From positions 544,504 through 608,503 of the forward strand of contig PADB01000010.1 in NCBI GenBank assembly GCA_002700365.1: 64,000 nucleotides of DNA. The letters are read 5' to 3'. Origin of the DNA: Kordiimonas sp. Its GTDB lineage: Bacteria; Pseudomonadota; Alphaproteobacteria; Sphingomonadales; Emcibacteraceae. The notes beneath the pieces were generated by a model. That model was not told the origin of the DNA, did no database searches, and saw only the letters and a program-made list of their open reading frames with translations. Made by a program: the position numbers and the translations under genes. Numbering within the stretch: position 1 is the first letter of the stretch; each line of letters opens with the position of its first letter. Positions 1 through 6,667 of the stretch are shown here, in pieces.

Positions 1-5
1 GGCGG

Positions 6-374
6 ATGATGGACGATAGTTTAAAAATGAATTGTGTGCAGTTTTCAGGCACCGTGCAGCCAATGGCCCGCAATAGTGCCGAATACACCCGTCTGGGCGG
101 CGCAACACCTTATAACTATACGCAGATAAGGTTAAAGGGGCGCACGAGCCACGGGAAAGACGTCTATATCACCGCCCGCATATATCAGGGGCTAGGCCAA
201 CAATTATTAGCAGAACGCCCACCGCGCCCACGCGATGAAATCAGGGTTATTGGCGAACTGCGCCCCCACCGTGACGGGAAATTATATATCGCCGTCACCA
301 ACCCCAAGGGCCAGCCGCACAGCCTGATTGAATATCTCACCGCCGCCCGCACACTTGAGGATCAGACCTTATGA
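6..374 (+). CDS. Small OB-fold-like (possibly ssDNA-binding) phage protein
   Basis: 122 residues, not firmly recognised. The pattern of an N-terminal 'FSGTV' strand, a central run of alternating hydrophobic residues, a basic loop and 'DEIRVIGELRPHRDGKLYIAV' style strands is like the single-strand-binding OB fold, so a DNA-binding role in the element is plausible but inferred. Two adjacent ATG codons at 6 and 9 and one at 27 are possible starts; the window edge hides most of the upstream region. Its TGA overlaps the ATG of the next gene, so the two are probably translationally coupled. Confidence 0.5.
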   Translation: MMDDSLKMNCVQFSGTVQPMARNSAEYTRLGGATPYNYTQIRLKGRTSHGKDVYITARIYQGLGQQLLAERPPRPRDEIRVIGELRPHRDGKLYIAVTNPKGQPHSLIEYLTAARTLEDQTL

Positions 375-547
375 CGCGCAGACCACGAATTAAGAAAAGC
401 ACCTTATTGGAAATTGCCGACACAATCGGTTTTGTGGTTGTTGTGGCGGTTCTTATCGCTGGACTCTGGCTTGTCGAACCCTTCAACGCCGCTGTGAGTG
501 AAGCAAGGGGATTCACCCCCACCGCTCACAACAATAATTTGAACTAA
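371..547 (+). CDS. Small single-pass membrane protein
   Basis: A 58-residue frame starts inside the stop of the preceding gene (ATGA overlap). It has a basic N-terminus followed by one clear hydrophobic segment of about 18 residues (roughly residues 17-34) and a short polar tail, so it should be a one-span inner-membrane peptide with its N-terminus inside by the positive-inside rule. No family is recognised. The overlap and the well-formed membrane segment are the only support that it is real. Confidence 0.45.
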   Translation: MTRRPRIKKSTLLEIADTIGFVVVVAVLIAGLWLVEPFNAAVSEARGFTPTAHNNNLN

Positions 548-647
548 TTGCCTCTGGGGTCCACGTCGCGCTGCCTCCTAGCGCGTTCTGCACGCCCCAT
601 TGTCCGGTGAAGCGTGGATAGCTGGGCAGATTTTGGAAGAAATAAAC

Positions 648-1202
648 ATGACTATTAACTACAACGCACTTGCTAGAGATATCTTCGAACAAAACAAGGC
701 TATGGGCTGGTGGGACGACATGGACCGTTGTATCTACCAATGCCTGCAACTGGTGATTACCGAAATCGCAGAGGCCACAGAAGGCGAACGCAAGAACCTC
801 ATGGACGATCACCTACCCCACCGCAAGATGGGAGAAGTGGAATTGGCGGACGCAATGATACGTATGCTGGACTTAGGCGGACGTTATGGATGGGAATATG
901 AAGCGGACGATCATATGTTCGAAATGATATTAGGTAGTTATAATAGTTTTCTAGCTCTACCTATCGGCGGCAAGCACTTCCTACTATCGGCTATGGTGAG
1001 TGCATTAGGCACAGACTATAAACACCAACGTCAATCGCGCATTGAAACATTTTATTCAGCCTTTTTGTACTTAGTCGCCAAAACAGCACAGTTCCAAGGC
1101 TACGACCTTGAAGGCGCTATACACGAGAAACTAGCCTACAACCGTACCCGTCACGATCACAGCCGTGAGGCCCGTGCCGCAGAAGGTGGAAAGGCATTTT
1201 AA
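648..1202 (+). CDS. MazG-like NTP pyrophosphohydrolase-type protein
   Basis: 184 residues from the ATG at 648, which has a GGAAGA ribosome binding site; the frame is open upstream to 600 but without one. The all-alpha NTP-PPase signature is visible: E39-x-x-E42 with E45 in one helix and E65-x-x-D68 in the next, the acidic residues that hold magnesium in MazG, dUTPase and HisE enzymes. Such phage proteins hydrolyse nucleoside triphosphates to monophosphates; the substrate here is unknown. The C-terminal tail (YNRTRHDHSREARAAEGGKAF) lies in a direct repeat found again at 2208-2299, where the same frame continues with KESKQ; one extra T in this copy creates the earlier stop. Confidence 0.65.
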   Translation: MTINYNALARDIFEQNKAMGWWDDMDRCIYQCLQLVITEIAEATEGERKNLMDDHLPHRKMGEVELADAMIRMLDLGGRYGWEYEADDHMFEMILGSYNSFLALPIGGKHFLLSAMVSALGTDYKHQRQSRIETFYSAFLYLVAKTAQFQGYDLEGAIHEKLAYNRTRHDHSREARAAEGGKAF

Positions 1203-1229
1203 GGAGAGTAAGCAATGACCCGCGCCGTC
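1137..1229 (+). repeat. 93-bp direct repeat, copy 1
   Basis: Matches 2208-2299 with three substitutions and one single-base insertion. It covers the 3' end of the MazG-like gene, an AAGGAG ribosome binding site and an ATG followed by codons for TRAV. The extra T (run of four T at 1197-1200 against three in copy 2) shortens the MazG-like frame. Confidence 0.95.
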
Positions 1230-1250
1230 CGACCTAGAAGGGAGCAGGAA

Positions 1251-1484
1251 ATGAGTGAGTGGAGACCGATGAACACAGCACCGAAGGATGAGGAAACAAT
1301 CTTGATCACAGTAGCCACAGGTGAAGAATTTCCAGTGAAATTTGACAGTACAGCAGTCGGGTCTTGGGTTGCCACCACTGACGAATATCCAGATTGTTGG
1401 ACGGGTGGCGTTTGTTGGGAAACAAACGAATATTATAGGTCTTCTATGCTCCCTATAGCTTGGCGACCTATCGAGAAGGAATAA
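1251..1484 (+). CDS. DUF551-like small phage protein
   Basis: 77 residues beginning MSEWRPMNTAPKDEE. The opening 'W-x-x-M-x-x-A-P-K-D' and the later 'ILI' strand and 'W-x-P' end are typical of the short DUF551-type proteins common in phages, whose function is unknown. The ATG at 1251 has its own AGGGAG ribosome binding site. A longer start at 1215 exists only because the upstream direct repeat supplies a ribosome binding site and ATG, so I think the extra 12 residues are repeat-derived. It belongs to the AT-rich insert between the two repeat copies. Confidence 0.6.
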   Translation: MSEWRPMNTAPKDEETILITVATGEEFPVKFDSTAVGSWVATTDEYPDCWTGGVCWETNEYYRSSMLPIAWRPIEKE

Positions 1485-1486
1485 TC

Positions 1487-1699
1487 ATGACTAAATTTAT
1501 CAAAGTTCCACTAGTTAGTGATGAGGCGGGACAATATGTAATAATTAATAAGGATATGATCTCTCGCTGTGAATCTTCGTACTCTTTCGACCCAGATAGA
1601 TCAACTACAGATGTCGTTATTGCACATTGTTCACTTGTAAAAGTTGATATGCCTTTAGATAAATTTACAGCACTTCTTACCTCTGAAGGGGATGTGTGA
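1487..1699 (+). CDS. Hypothetical 70-residue protein
   Basis: Starts at the ATG at 1487, two bases after the preceding stop, with GAGAAGGA upstream; the longer TTG start at 1460 would overlap the previous gene. The sequence has alternating charged and hydrophobic residues with no membrane span and no motif I recognise. Its codons are clearly more AT-rich than those of the flanking genes. Its stop overlaps the next start (ATGA-like TGATG), implying one transcript. Confidence 0.45.
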   Translation: MTKFIKVPLVSDEAGQYVIINKDMISRCESSYSFDPDRSTTDVVIAHCSLVKVDMPLDKFTALLTSEGDV

Positions 1700-2202
1700 T
1701 GGCCGTGATCCGGCAAAAGAAAGAGACCCCTCACCGCCCAAAGGTATTAAGCGCACACGATGCGTTAGCCCACGATCTGGCGGCCTATTTAGCACAAAGG
1801 CAGGACTACCGAATTGTCTTTGAAAATATATCTATGGGTGGTCCCGGCAACGTGCGGCCAGATGTGTACGTGCTTCATAAATCATACACCTGCCCTTGCC
1901 CAATAACTTATGAGATTAAAATAAGCCGCTCTGATTTCCTATCAGACATCCGTACACAGAAGTGGCGGGAATATCGCCCATATAGTGAGTGCATCTATTT
2001 TGCGACTGTAGAGGGGTTAATATCCACAGATGAGGTGCCTGACGAATGCGGACTGTTACTTAAAAAGAAATCAGGCTGGCGAACGGCAAAAAAAGCCGCA
2101 CACAGCACACTGGATTCTCTACCTATAACTGTGGCGTCTAAACTTGTGCAGGCGGCGGCGAGCAACAGGCACACCGCACTTGGCCATAGAGAGGAAGAAT
2201 AA
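1699..2202 (+). CDS. MmcB-like PD-(D/E)xK nuclease-fold protein
   Basis: 167 residues from the ATG at 1699, which overlaps the preceding stop. The core 'RPDVYVL' (D55) followed by 'YEIKISRSDF' (E72-x-K74) is a PD-(D/E)xK nuclease active-site arrangement, and the following 'W-R-x-Y' helix and 'VPDECGLLL' resemble the MmcB/DUF6 type DNA-repair proteins found in alphaproteobacteria and their phages. A role in cutting or repairing DNA is inferred from fold only. It ends the insert flanked by the 92/93-bp repeats; its TAA overlaps the ATG of a 28-codon stub. Confidence 0.65.
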   Translation: MAVIRQKKETPHRPKVLSAHDALAHDLAAYLAQRQDYRIVFENISMGGPGNVRPDVYVLHKSYTCPCPITYEIKISRSDFLSDIRTQKWREYRPYSECIYFATVEGLISTDEVPDECGLLLKKKSGWRTAKKAAHSTLDSLPITVASKLVQAAASNRHTALGHREEE

Positions 2203-2288
2203 TGGATTACAACCGCACCCGTCACGATCACAGCCGTGAGGCCCGTGCCGCAGAAGGCGGAAAGGCGTTTAAGGAGAGTAAGCAATGA
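2202..2288 (+). pseudogene. 28-codon stub: duplicated tail of the MazG-like gene
   Basis: The frame opens MDYNRTRHDHSREARAAEGG and ends KAFKESKQ. All but the first two residues repeat the C-terminus of the MazG-like protein at 648-1202, so this is best read as the original 3' end of that gene left behind a cassette inserted between repeat copies. It has an ATG overlapping the previous stop and its own stop overlaps the next start, so it could still be translated and couple its neighbours. Confidence 0.6.
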
Positions 2289-2299
2289 CCCGCGCCGTC
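2208..2299 (+). repeat. 92-bp direct repeat, copy 2
   Basis: Partner of 1137-1229. It contains the same reading-frame tail, the same AAGGAG ribosome binding site and the same ATG with TRAV codons, here opening a full gene at 2285. The two copies are about 1.07 kb apart and bracket three AT-rich genes. Confidence 0.95.
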
Positions 2300-2677
2300 G
2301 CAGCACCAGAACGATGGAGACCGTCAGGCGGGGCGTGGTCGGTGATCGATATCGATAAAGATTGGACGGTATGGCGGAATAGTGAAGGCGTTTTCGCCCT
2401 TTCATCTGTCTGCATCGTTGACAATGGATACCTCCCCCCCCATTGGGAATGGCTTATTTCATTCTCAATGATGGGCCGTTACCGACCATCCAACAAGATG
2501 ATGAAGAAGGTTTTGGAAGAATGGGGGCTTGAAGACTTTGAAGAAGACAATCACGGATGCGGGGTTGCCCGAAAATACTGGATGGCCCGCGACGAAGAAT
2601 ACAGACAACCCTGCCCTTGCAAAGATGAAGAAATGATTACCGAAGGCGATTATCAATATTCCAGGAAGAGACGATGA
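2285..2677 (+). CDS. Phage-type hypothetical protein (DUF7694-like)
   Basis: 130 residues; start ATG at 2285 with AAGGAG eight bases upstream. The central part, 'WLISFSMMGRYRPSNKMMKKVLEEWGLEDFEEDNHGCGVARKYW' in outline, looks like a small family of phage proteins with an 'H/W-x-x-S-F-S...RP' strand and an 'EEDNH...R-x-W' segment (I believe DUF7694), function unknown. No catalytic motif can be claimed. Its end overlaps the start of the next gene by four bases. Confidence 0.5.
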   Translation: MTRAVAAPERWRPSGGAWSVIDIDKDWTVWRNSEGVFALSSVCIVDNGYLPPHWEWLISFSMMGRYRPSNKMMKKVLEEWGLEDFEEDNHGCGVARKYWMARDEEYRQPCPCKDEEMITEGDYQYSRKRR

Positions 2678-2955
2678 CAGCGGAAGAAATTTTATCAGAA
2701 ATCCGTGACGAACTGCGGGCGGCAAATGAAGCCGCGCAGACCACCGCCCGTCAGAATGCTGAAATGTGGACTCTGGCGGATATTGGCGAATACATGGCCC
2801 TGTCTGTCTCGTCAGTCAGGAGTCGCGTCATTACGCATAAGACATTCCCCACCGCCGTCAGGCTGCCTATCAGTGAGAAGGGCCAAGGCCAGCGCCTATG
2901 GCTGTCAAAAGAAGTGAAGGCGTGGATTTTACGCCACCGCGAAACAAAGCATTAA
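2674..2955 (+). CDS. AlpA/excisionase-like helix-turn-helix protein
   Basis: 93 residues. A predicted coiled N-terminal helix (residues 1-28) is followed by 'TLADIGEYMALSVSSVRSRV' (about 33-52), a helix-turn-helix of the MerR/AlpA type, and then 'FPTAVRLPISEKGQ' and 'WLSKEVKAWI', the strand-turn and terminal helix that complete the winged domain seen in excisionases and AlpA regulators. It sits back-to-back with the integrase (tail overlap of four bases), which fits a recombination directionality or integrase-control role; that role is inferred. Confidence 0.65.
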   Translation: MTAEEILSEIRDELRAANEAAQTTARQNAEMWTLADIGEYMALSVSSVRSRVITHKTFPTAVRLPISEKGQGQRLWLSKEVKAWILRHRETKH

Positions 2956-3953
2956 TCCAATTTGGCCGCTAATTCTTCCGCCGTGGCATTATAATAAATC
3001 ATCAGACTGCGCACGTCTCTATGTCCCACCATCCGCGCCAATTCCAGATGTGTTAGTTTCCGCGCCAGCCGCGTTAGGCCCTCATGGCGTGTATCATGAA
3101 AACGCAAATCCTCAATCCCCAGCCCTTTAACCACCTTGCGGAATGCCTGTGCCGCACTGGCTTGCGGATACCTGAAAACCCGCCCCTGTTCCCGCCTTGG
3201 TATCTGTCCTAATAAACGCACCGCTTCACCTGATAAAGGCACATCACGCTTGTCATTATTTTTTGTGTCTAGCAACGTCACAAACCGCCGTTCTAGGTGA
3301 ACTTGCGGCCATTCCAGGCTGTAAATCTCACCTTGGCGCATCGCCGTTTCAATGGCTAACAGAAAGGCAACGGCAAGCTGTTGGCGAGCGGTTATTGCCT
3401 GCCCCGCCTCGTCATAGCCCAAGGCATCAACAATTCGCATTTGCTCGCGGGCAGATATGCGCCGATCGCGGGGGCGGGCTTTATCCGGCAAAGAAACGTC
3501 CCTGCACGGATTTTCATTGATCCAATGCCATTCACGCCTGGCATATTCAATTACGGATGAAATAAGAGTGAACTCACGCCGGACGCTGGCGGGGCTGATA
3601 GGCTTGCCATATTGCGTCTGCCCCTGCAGTGCACGGTCCCGCCAGTCACGCAGATCAGAAGATTTCAGATCCGCTAACTGTGTATAAACCCAGTCATCAC
3701 GGGATAACTTTTCCAGACGGACAGTCTCCCACCGCGCCCCCTTCTTTGTGGGGCTAACTTCCCGCGCGTACCTGTCAAAGGCATCTTTTACAGTTTTGCC
3801 GCGCAGAATTTTGCCGCTCTTGCCGTGCGCATGTTCGGTCTCAACAGCCCATTTTTGGGCTTCAATCTTCGAATCAAATATCTTTGATTTATAGAAGTTT
3901 TTTAACCGCACTTCCGCGCGAAAACCGGTCTTATATTTTCTAATGCTCGCCAT
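2952..3953 (-). CDS. int: Tyrosine site-specific integrase
   Basis: 333 residues from the ATG at 3953 (MASIRKYK, preceded by a G-rich stretch); the frame extends to 3968 without a better site. It has an N-terminal arm-binding region, a core-binding domain (about 55-150) and a catalytic domain with the full set R206, H286-x-x-R289, H311 (VGHRDV) and tyrosine at 320/321 (IYY). It cuts and joins DNA at att sites through a 3'-phosphotyrosine. The gene lies between the phage-like genes and tRNA-Leu, so that tRNA is the likely attB. Confidence 0.93.
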   Translation of the reverse strand: MASIRKYKTGFRAEVRLKNFYKSKIFDSKIEAQKWAVETEHAHGKSGKILRGKTVKDAFDRYAREVSPTKKGARWETVRLEKLSRDDWVYTQLADLKSSDLRDWRDRALQGQTQYGKPISPASVRREFTLISSVIEYARREWHWINENPCRDVSLPDKARPRDRRISAREQMRIVDALGYDEAGQAITARQQLAVAFLLAIETAMRQGEIYSLEWPQVHLERRFVTLLDTKNNDKRDVPLSGEAVRLLGQIPRREQGRVFRYPQASAAQAFRKVVKGLGIEDLRFHDTRHEGLTRLARKLTHLELARMVGHRDVRSLMIYYNATAEELAAKLD

Positions 3954-3968
3954 GCCACCCCCCCGCAT

Positions 3969-3990
3969 CGTGCGTAAATCGTGCGTAAAT
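3969..3990. repeat. Tandem 11-bp repeat (CGTGCGTAAAT x2)
   Basis: Two perfect adjacent copies of CGTGCGTAAAT directly upstream of the integrase start. Short direct repeats in this position commonly serve as arm-type integrase or excisionase binding sites; that function is inferred. Confidence 0.7.
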
Positions 3991-4004
3991 TTTGGTGAAC
4001 TTTA

Positions 4005-4024
4005 AGCATATTTGAGCATATTTG
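4005..4024. repeat. Tandem 10-bp repeat (AGCATATTTG x2)
   Basis: Two perfect adjacent copies of AGCATATTTG, 14 bp beyond the 11-bp pair and 87 bp before the tRNA 3' end. Probably a second protein-binding site of the attachment region, possibly also overlapping the integrase promoter. Confidence 0.65.
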
Positions 4025-4110
4025 TCAAAATCGGCGGGAAGAAAAACACGCTGTGACGCGCAGAATAGCTAGATTTAGGTCGATTTAGTATGATCTGCTA
4101 ATATGTCCAG

Positions 4111-4198
4111 TGGTGCCCAGGAGAAGACTCGAACTTCCACGACCATAAAGGTCACTAGCACCTGAAGCTAGCGCGTCTACCAATTCCGCCACCTGGGC
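4111..4198 (-). tRNA. tRNA-Leu (CAG)
   Basis: Read on the minus strand, an 88-nt cloverleaf starts GCCCAGGTGGCGGAATTGG and ends with encoded CCA. The anticodon loop is CTTCAGG (anticodon CAG), and there is a long variable arm typical of class II leucine tRNAs. Acceptor stem GCCCAGG pairs with the 3' CCTGGGC. Its 3' end faces the integrase, as expected of the element's attachment site. Confidence 0.97.
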
Positions 4199-4499
4199 CT
4201 AACGTTACGAAACGTTGCGCTAGTGATTATGCCTCCCGGCCCCTATTGTCAAGCATCATATGCACAATTGTTGCCGTCAAAGATAGATCGAAAGGCAAAA
4301 GCCCTATTCCCCACAGAAGACTTGCGTAAAGGCTGCGCATTTTCCCTTGAATGACGGGGAAATTATGCTACTCACGGAAGAGAGCCTTTAGATGCCTTAA
4401 TTGTTAGCGCGTCTTTCACAACGGCATAACACAATAATGGCATAAGTCAGCAAATTTGGATTAACTCGCTTAAGCCCACAGACTTTATTGGAGACGATC
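4199..4499. other. Intergenic region, nothing identified
   Basis: About 300 bp between tRNA-Leu and the NDUFA9-like gene. The tRNA promoter must lie in the first part (reading leftward). I see no credible gene, hairpin terminator or repeat; the antisense frame across 4397-4672 is a shadow of the neighbouring gene. Confidence 0.5.
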
Positions 4500-5438
4500 A
4501 TGACAGCACGCCTTGTAACCGTTTTTGGTGGGTCCGGATTTTTAGGACGTGCCGTGGTCCAGCATCTGGCAAAAACAGGGGCACGGGTAAGGGTCGCTGT
4601 GCGCCGACCAAATTCTGCTCTTTTTCTAAAACCGCTGGGTGATTTGGGGCAAATCCAGATTGTACAGGCCAATTTACGCGATGAAAATTCTGTTCGCGCT
4701 GCCGTTACCGGAGCCGATGACGTTGTTAATCTGGTCGGGCTGCTGTATCAAACCGGGCCACAGAAGTTTGATAAAATTCATGCCCGCGGGGCAGGCCTTA
4801 TTGCCCAGGCCTCAAAAGAGGCTGGTGTCAAAAATCTGGTCCATGTCTCTGCCATTGGCGCGGATACTGAATCCGAATCCCAATACGCCCGTAGTAAAGC
4901 CGCCGGTGAGGCCGCCGTACAGTCCGCCTTTCCCACCGCAACTATCCTACGGCCTAGCATTATCTTTGGCCCAAATGACAGCTTCTTCAATCGTTTTGCG
5001 GCCATGGCCTCTCTCTCCCCGGCCCTCCCGCTTATTTGTGGAGAAACAAAGTTTCAGCCGGTTTACGTAGGGGATGTCGCCGCCGCAGTAACAAACGCCC
5101 TGAACAGCCCTAAAGCCGCCGGACAGATCTATGAACTGGGGGGGGCGAATATCTATACATTTAAAGAAATTCTTGAGCTTATCCTCCAGGTCACACAGCG
5201 TAAGGCCATCCTTGTCCCCGTTCCAACGGCCATGGCAAAGGTAAACGCTTTTTTCTTAGGTATGTTACCCAAACCTCTGCTGACCATGGATCAGGTCACC
5301 TTGCTGGAACAAGATAACGTCGTCTCTGTCGGGGCCGCCGGCCTGAACGATCTGGGGGTTACAGAGACACCCGCCGAAGCCATTTTGCCTACGTATTTAC
5401 ATAGCTACCGTAAACTTGGGCAATTTGCTGAAGAATAA
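4500..5438 (+). CDS. Complex I NDUFA9-like NAD(P)-binding protein
   Basis: 312 residues from the ATG at 4500 (GGAGACGATC upstream); a TTG at 4488 is less likely. The Rossmann motif 'VFGGSGFLGRAVV' near residues 7-19, the 'VNLVGLL' segment, 'HVSAIGA', 'YARSKAAGE' (Y/K of the atypical short-chain dehydrogenase site) and 'ILRPSIIFGPND' match the NDUFA9/NADH-binding family. In mitochondria and some alphaproteobacteria this protein is an accessory subunit of respiratory complex I that binds NADPH and has no proven catalytic role. It stands alone here, followed by the convergent uppP. Confidence 0.8.
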   Translation: MTARLVTVFGGSGFLGRAVVQHLAKTGARVRVAVRRPNSALFLKPLGDLGQIQIVQANLRDENSVRAAVTGADDVVNLVGLLYQTGPQKFDKIHARGAGLIAQASKEAGVKNLVHVSAIGADTESESQYARSKAAGEAAVQSAFPTATILRPSIIFGPNDSFFNRFAAMASLSPALPLICGETKFQPVYVGDVAAAVTNALNSPKAAGQIYELGGANIYTFKEILELILQVTQRKAILVPVPTAMAKVNAFFLGMLPKPLLTMDQVTLLEQDNVVSVGAAGLNDLGVTETPAEAILPTYLHSYRKLGQFAEE

Positions 5439-5583
5439 AAACCGCATTAATTCTTTAATTTTTTTGATAAGTCCGGCTCCCAACCAGGCTTATCAACGCA
5501 ACGATGATACTTAACAGCAAAATGAAAACAGTTCAGCCCCAGAGGCCATCACACTATGCTACCGGCCGTGTGTCATCGGATCC

Positions 5584-6390
5584 TTATAGATAAACCCAGC
5601 AGAGCAAACCAATTCCCAGCGCCACCCGGTACCATACAAAGGGAGCCATGCTGGCCCGCTTCAGCCACGCCATTAAACCGGCAATAGCCAATAAGGCGGC
5701 AAAAAAGGCCAGGGTCGCACTGAACAGGGCATCCATACCCAATGTAACACTACCGCTGTGATATAACTTCGCCCCTTCGATTAATCCTGCCGCCAATATC
5801 GTCGGTATCGACATCAACATGGAAAAACGGGCCGCCGCCACGCGGCTGAACCCCATCCCCCGTGCCGCCGTCATTGTAATCCCCGACCGGCTGGTGCCGG
5901 GAATTAAGGCTAACACCTGCGCCAACCCTAGCCAGACGGCCTGGCGTAATGTCACCTGCCCTAAATCGTCTTTTTGCGGCGATTTTAAATCCACAACATA
6001 AAGCAGTAAGCCAAAAATAATGCTGGCCCACCCGATGACTTCAGCCGACCGCAACATGTCATTCCATCCACTCAACGATAAAATACCGCCGACAATCACA
6101 ACAGGAACAGTCGCCACCACCAAAGCCCAGAACAATCCTTGCTCTTCATTTTTATGATGATTAAACGTCAACAACTGCCAGATCGCACGAAATAACCCCG
6201 CCACATCGCGGCGGAAATAAAACATCACCGCCCCCAAAGTCCCCACATGCACCGCCACATCAATTAATATGCCCTGATCCGGCCAATCGGTGAGAACAGG
6301 CACCAAAATCAAATGCCCTGAGGAAGAAATAGGTAAAAATTCTGTAATGCCCTGAACAACAGCCAGAACGAATATATGCAACAGGCCCAA
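5584..6390 (-). CDS. uppP: Undecaprenyl-diphosphatase UppP/BacA
   Basis: 268 residues, eight or so membrane segments. The two family signatures are visible: 'GITEFLPISSSGHLIL' near residues 14-29 (with E17 and the S-S-S-G-H motif) and 'PGTSRSG' near 164-170. The enzyme removes one phosphate from undecaprenyl diphosphate at the membrane, recycling the lipid carrier of cell-wall synthesis, and gives bacitracin tolerance when abundant. Length is normal. It is monocistronic, converging on the NDUFA9-like gene. Confidence 0.95.
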   Translation of the reverse strand: MGLLHIFVLAVVQGITEFLPISSSGHLILVPVLTDWPDQGILIDVAVHVGTLGAVMFYFRRDVAGLFRAIWQLLTFNHHKNEEQGLFWALVVATVPVVIVGGILSLSGWNDMLRSAEVIGWASIIFGLLLYVVDLKSPQKDDLGQVTLRQAVWLGLAQVLALIPGTSRSGITMTAARGMGFSRVAAARFSMLMSIPTILAAGLIEGAKLYHSGSVTLGMDALFSATLAFFAALLAIAGLMAWLKRASMAPFVWYRVALGIGLLCWVYL

Positions 6391-6522
6391 ACAGCCCTCC
6401 CTTTCACCAAAAGATCATTACAACAGAACGATCAAAACGCCTTAATACTCTATTGCCATTTATTGCGCTGTTTATACTGCATATCAGGTAAATAAAAAAG
6501 AAATCCCGTAACAGCACAAAAG

Positions 6523-6539
6523 TGTCGGTTTTTTTTACA
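6523..6539 (+). promoter_or_regulatory. Putative activator site TGTCGGTTTTTTTTACA
   Basis: A 17-bp element identical to 27634-27650. Both copies lie upstream of a sigma-54-type promoter and a PEP-CTERM gene. The start of this copy is 79 bp before the promoter -24 element. It is a natural candidate for the binding site of a sigma-54 enhancer-binding protein, PrsR being the known one for PEP-CTERM systems; the assignment is inferred. Confidence 0.65.
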
Positions 6540-6601
6540 GAATCTAAATCCACTTTATAACAAAATAATATAAGCCATTGTTTTTAATGAATTTATAAAA
6601 C

Positions 6602-6617
6602 TGGCCCCTTACTTGCA
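6602..6617 (+). promoter_or_regulatory. Sigma-54 (-24/-12) promoter
   Basis: TGGCCCCTTACTTGCA fits the RpoN consensus TGGCAC-N5-TTGCA with one mismatch; the invariant GG (6603-6604) and GC (6615-6616) are 12 bp apart. It lies about 50 bp before the start of the first PEP-CTERM gene. Confidence 0.75.
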
Positions 6618-6667
6618 TGTATGCTGGTGTATTGCATCTTGGATCGTTCAATTTCTGGAGGGGAATA

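Larger units (their letters stand above)
1..4110. mobile_element. Phage-like integrated element, right part only
   Basis: A run of small, tightly packed plus-strand genes (OB-fold-like, MazG-like, DUF551-like, MmcB-like, HTH) ends in a convergent tyrosine integrase that lies next to the 3' end of a tRNA-Leu gene. This is the usual layout of a prophage or genomic island inserted at a tRNA 3' end. No capsid, tail or lysis gene is visible, so it may be a phage early region, a satellite or a remnant. The left end and the second attachment repeat lie outside the window. Confidence 0.75.

Noticed and set aside
5468-5496. GATAAG/CTTATC hairpin after the NDUFA9-like gene as a terminator
   Set aside because: Short stem and no T-run downstream on either strand.
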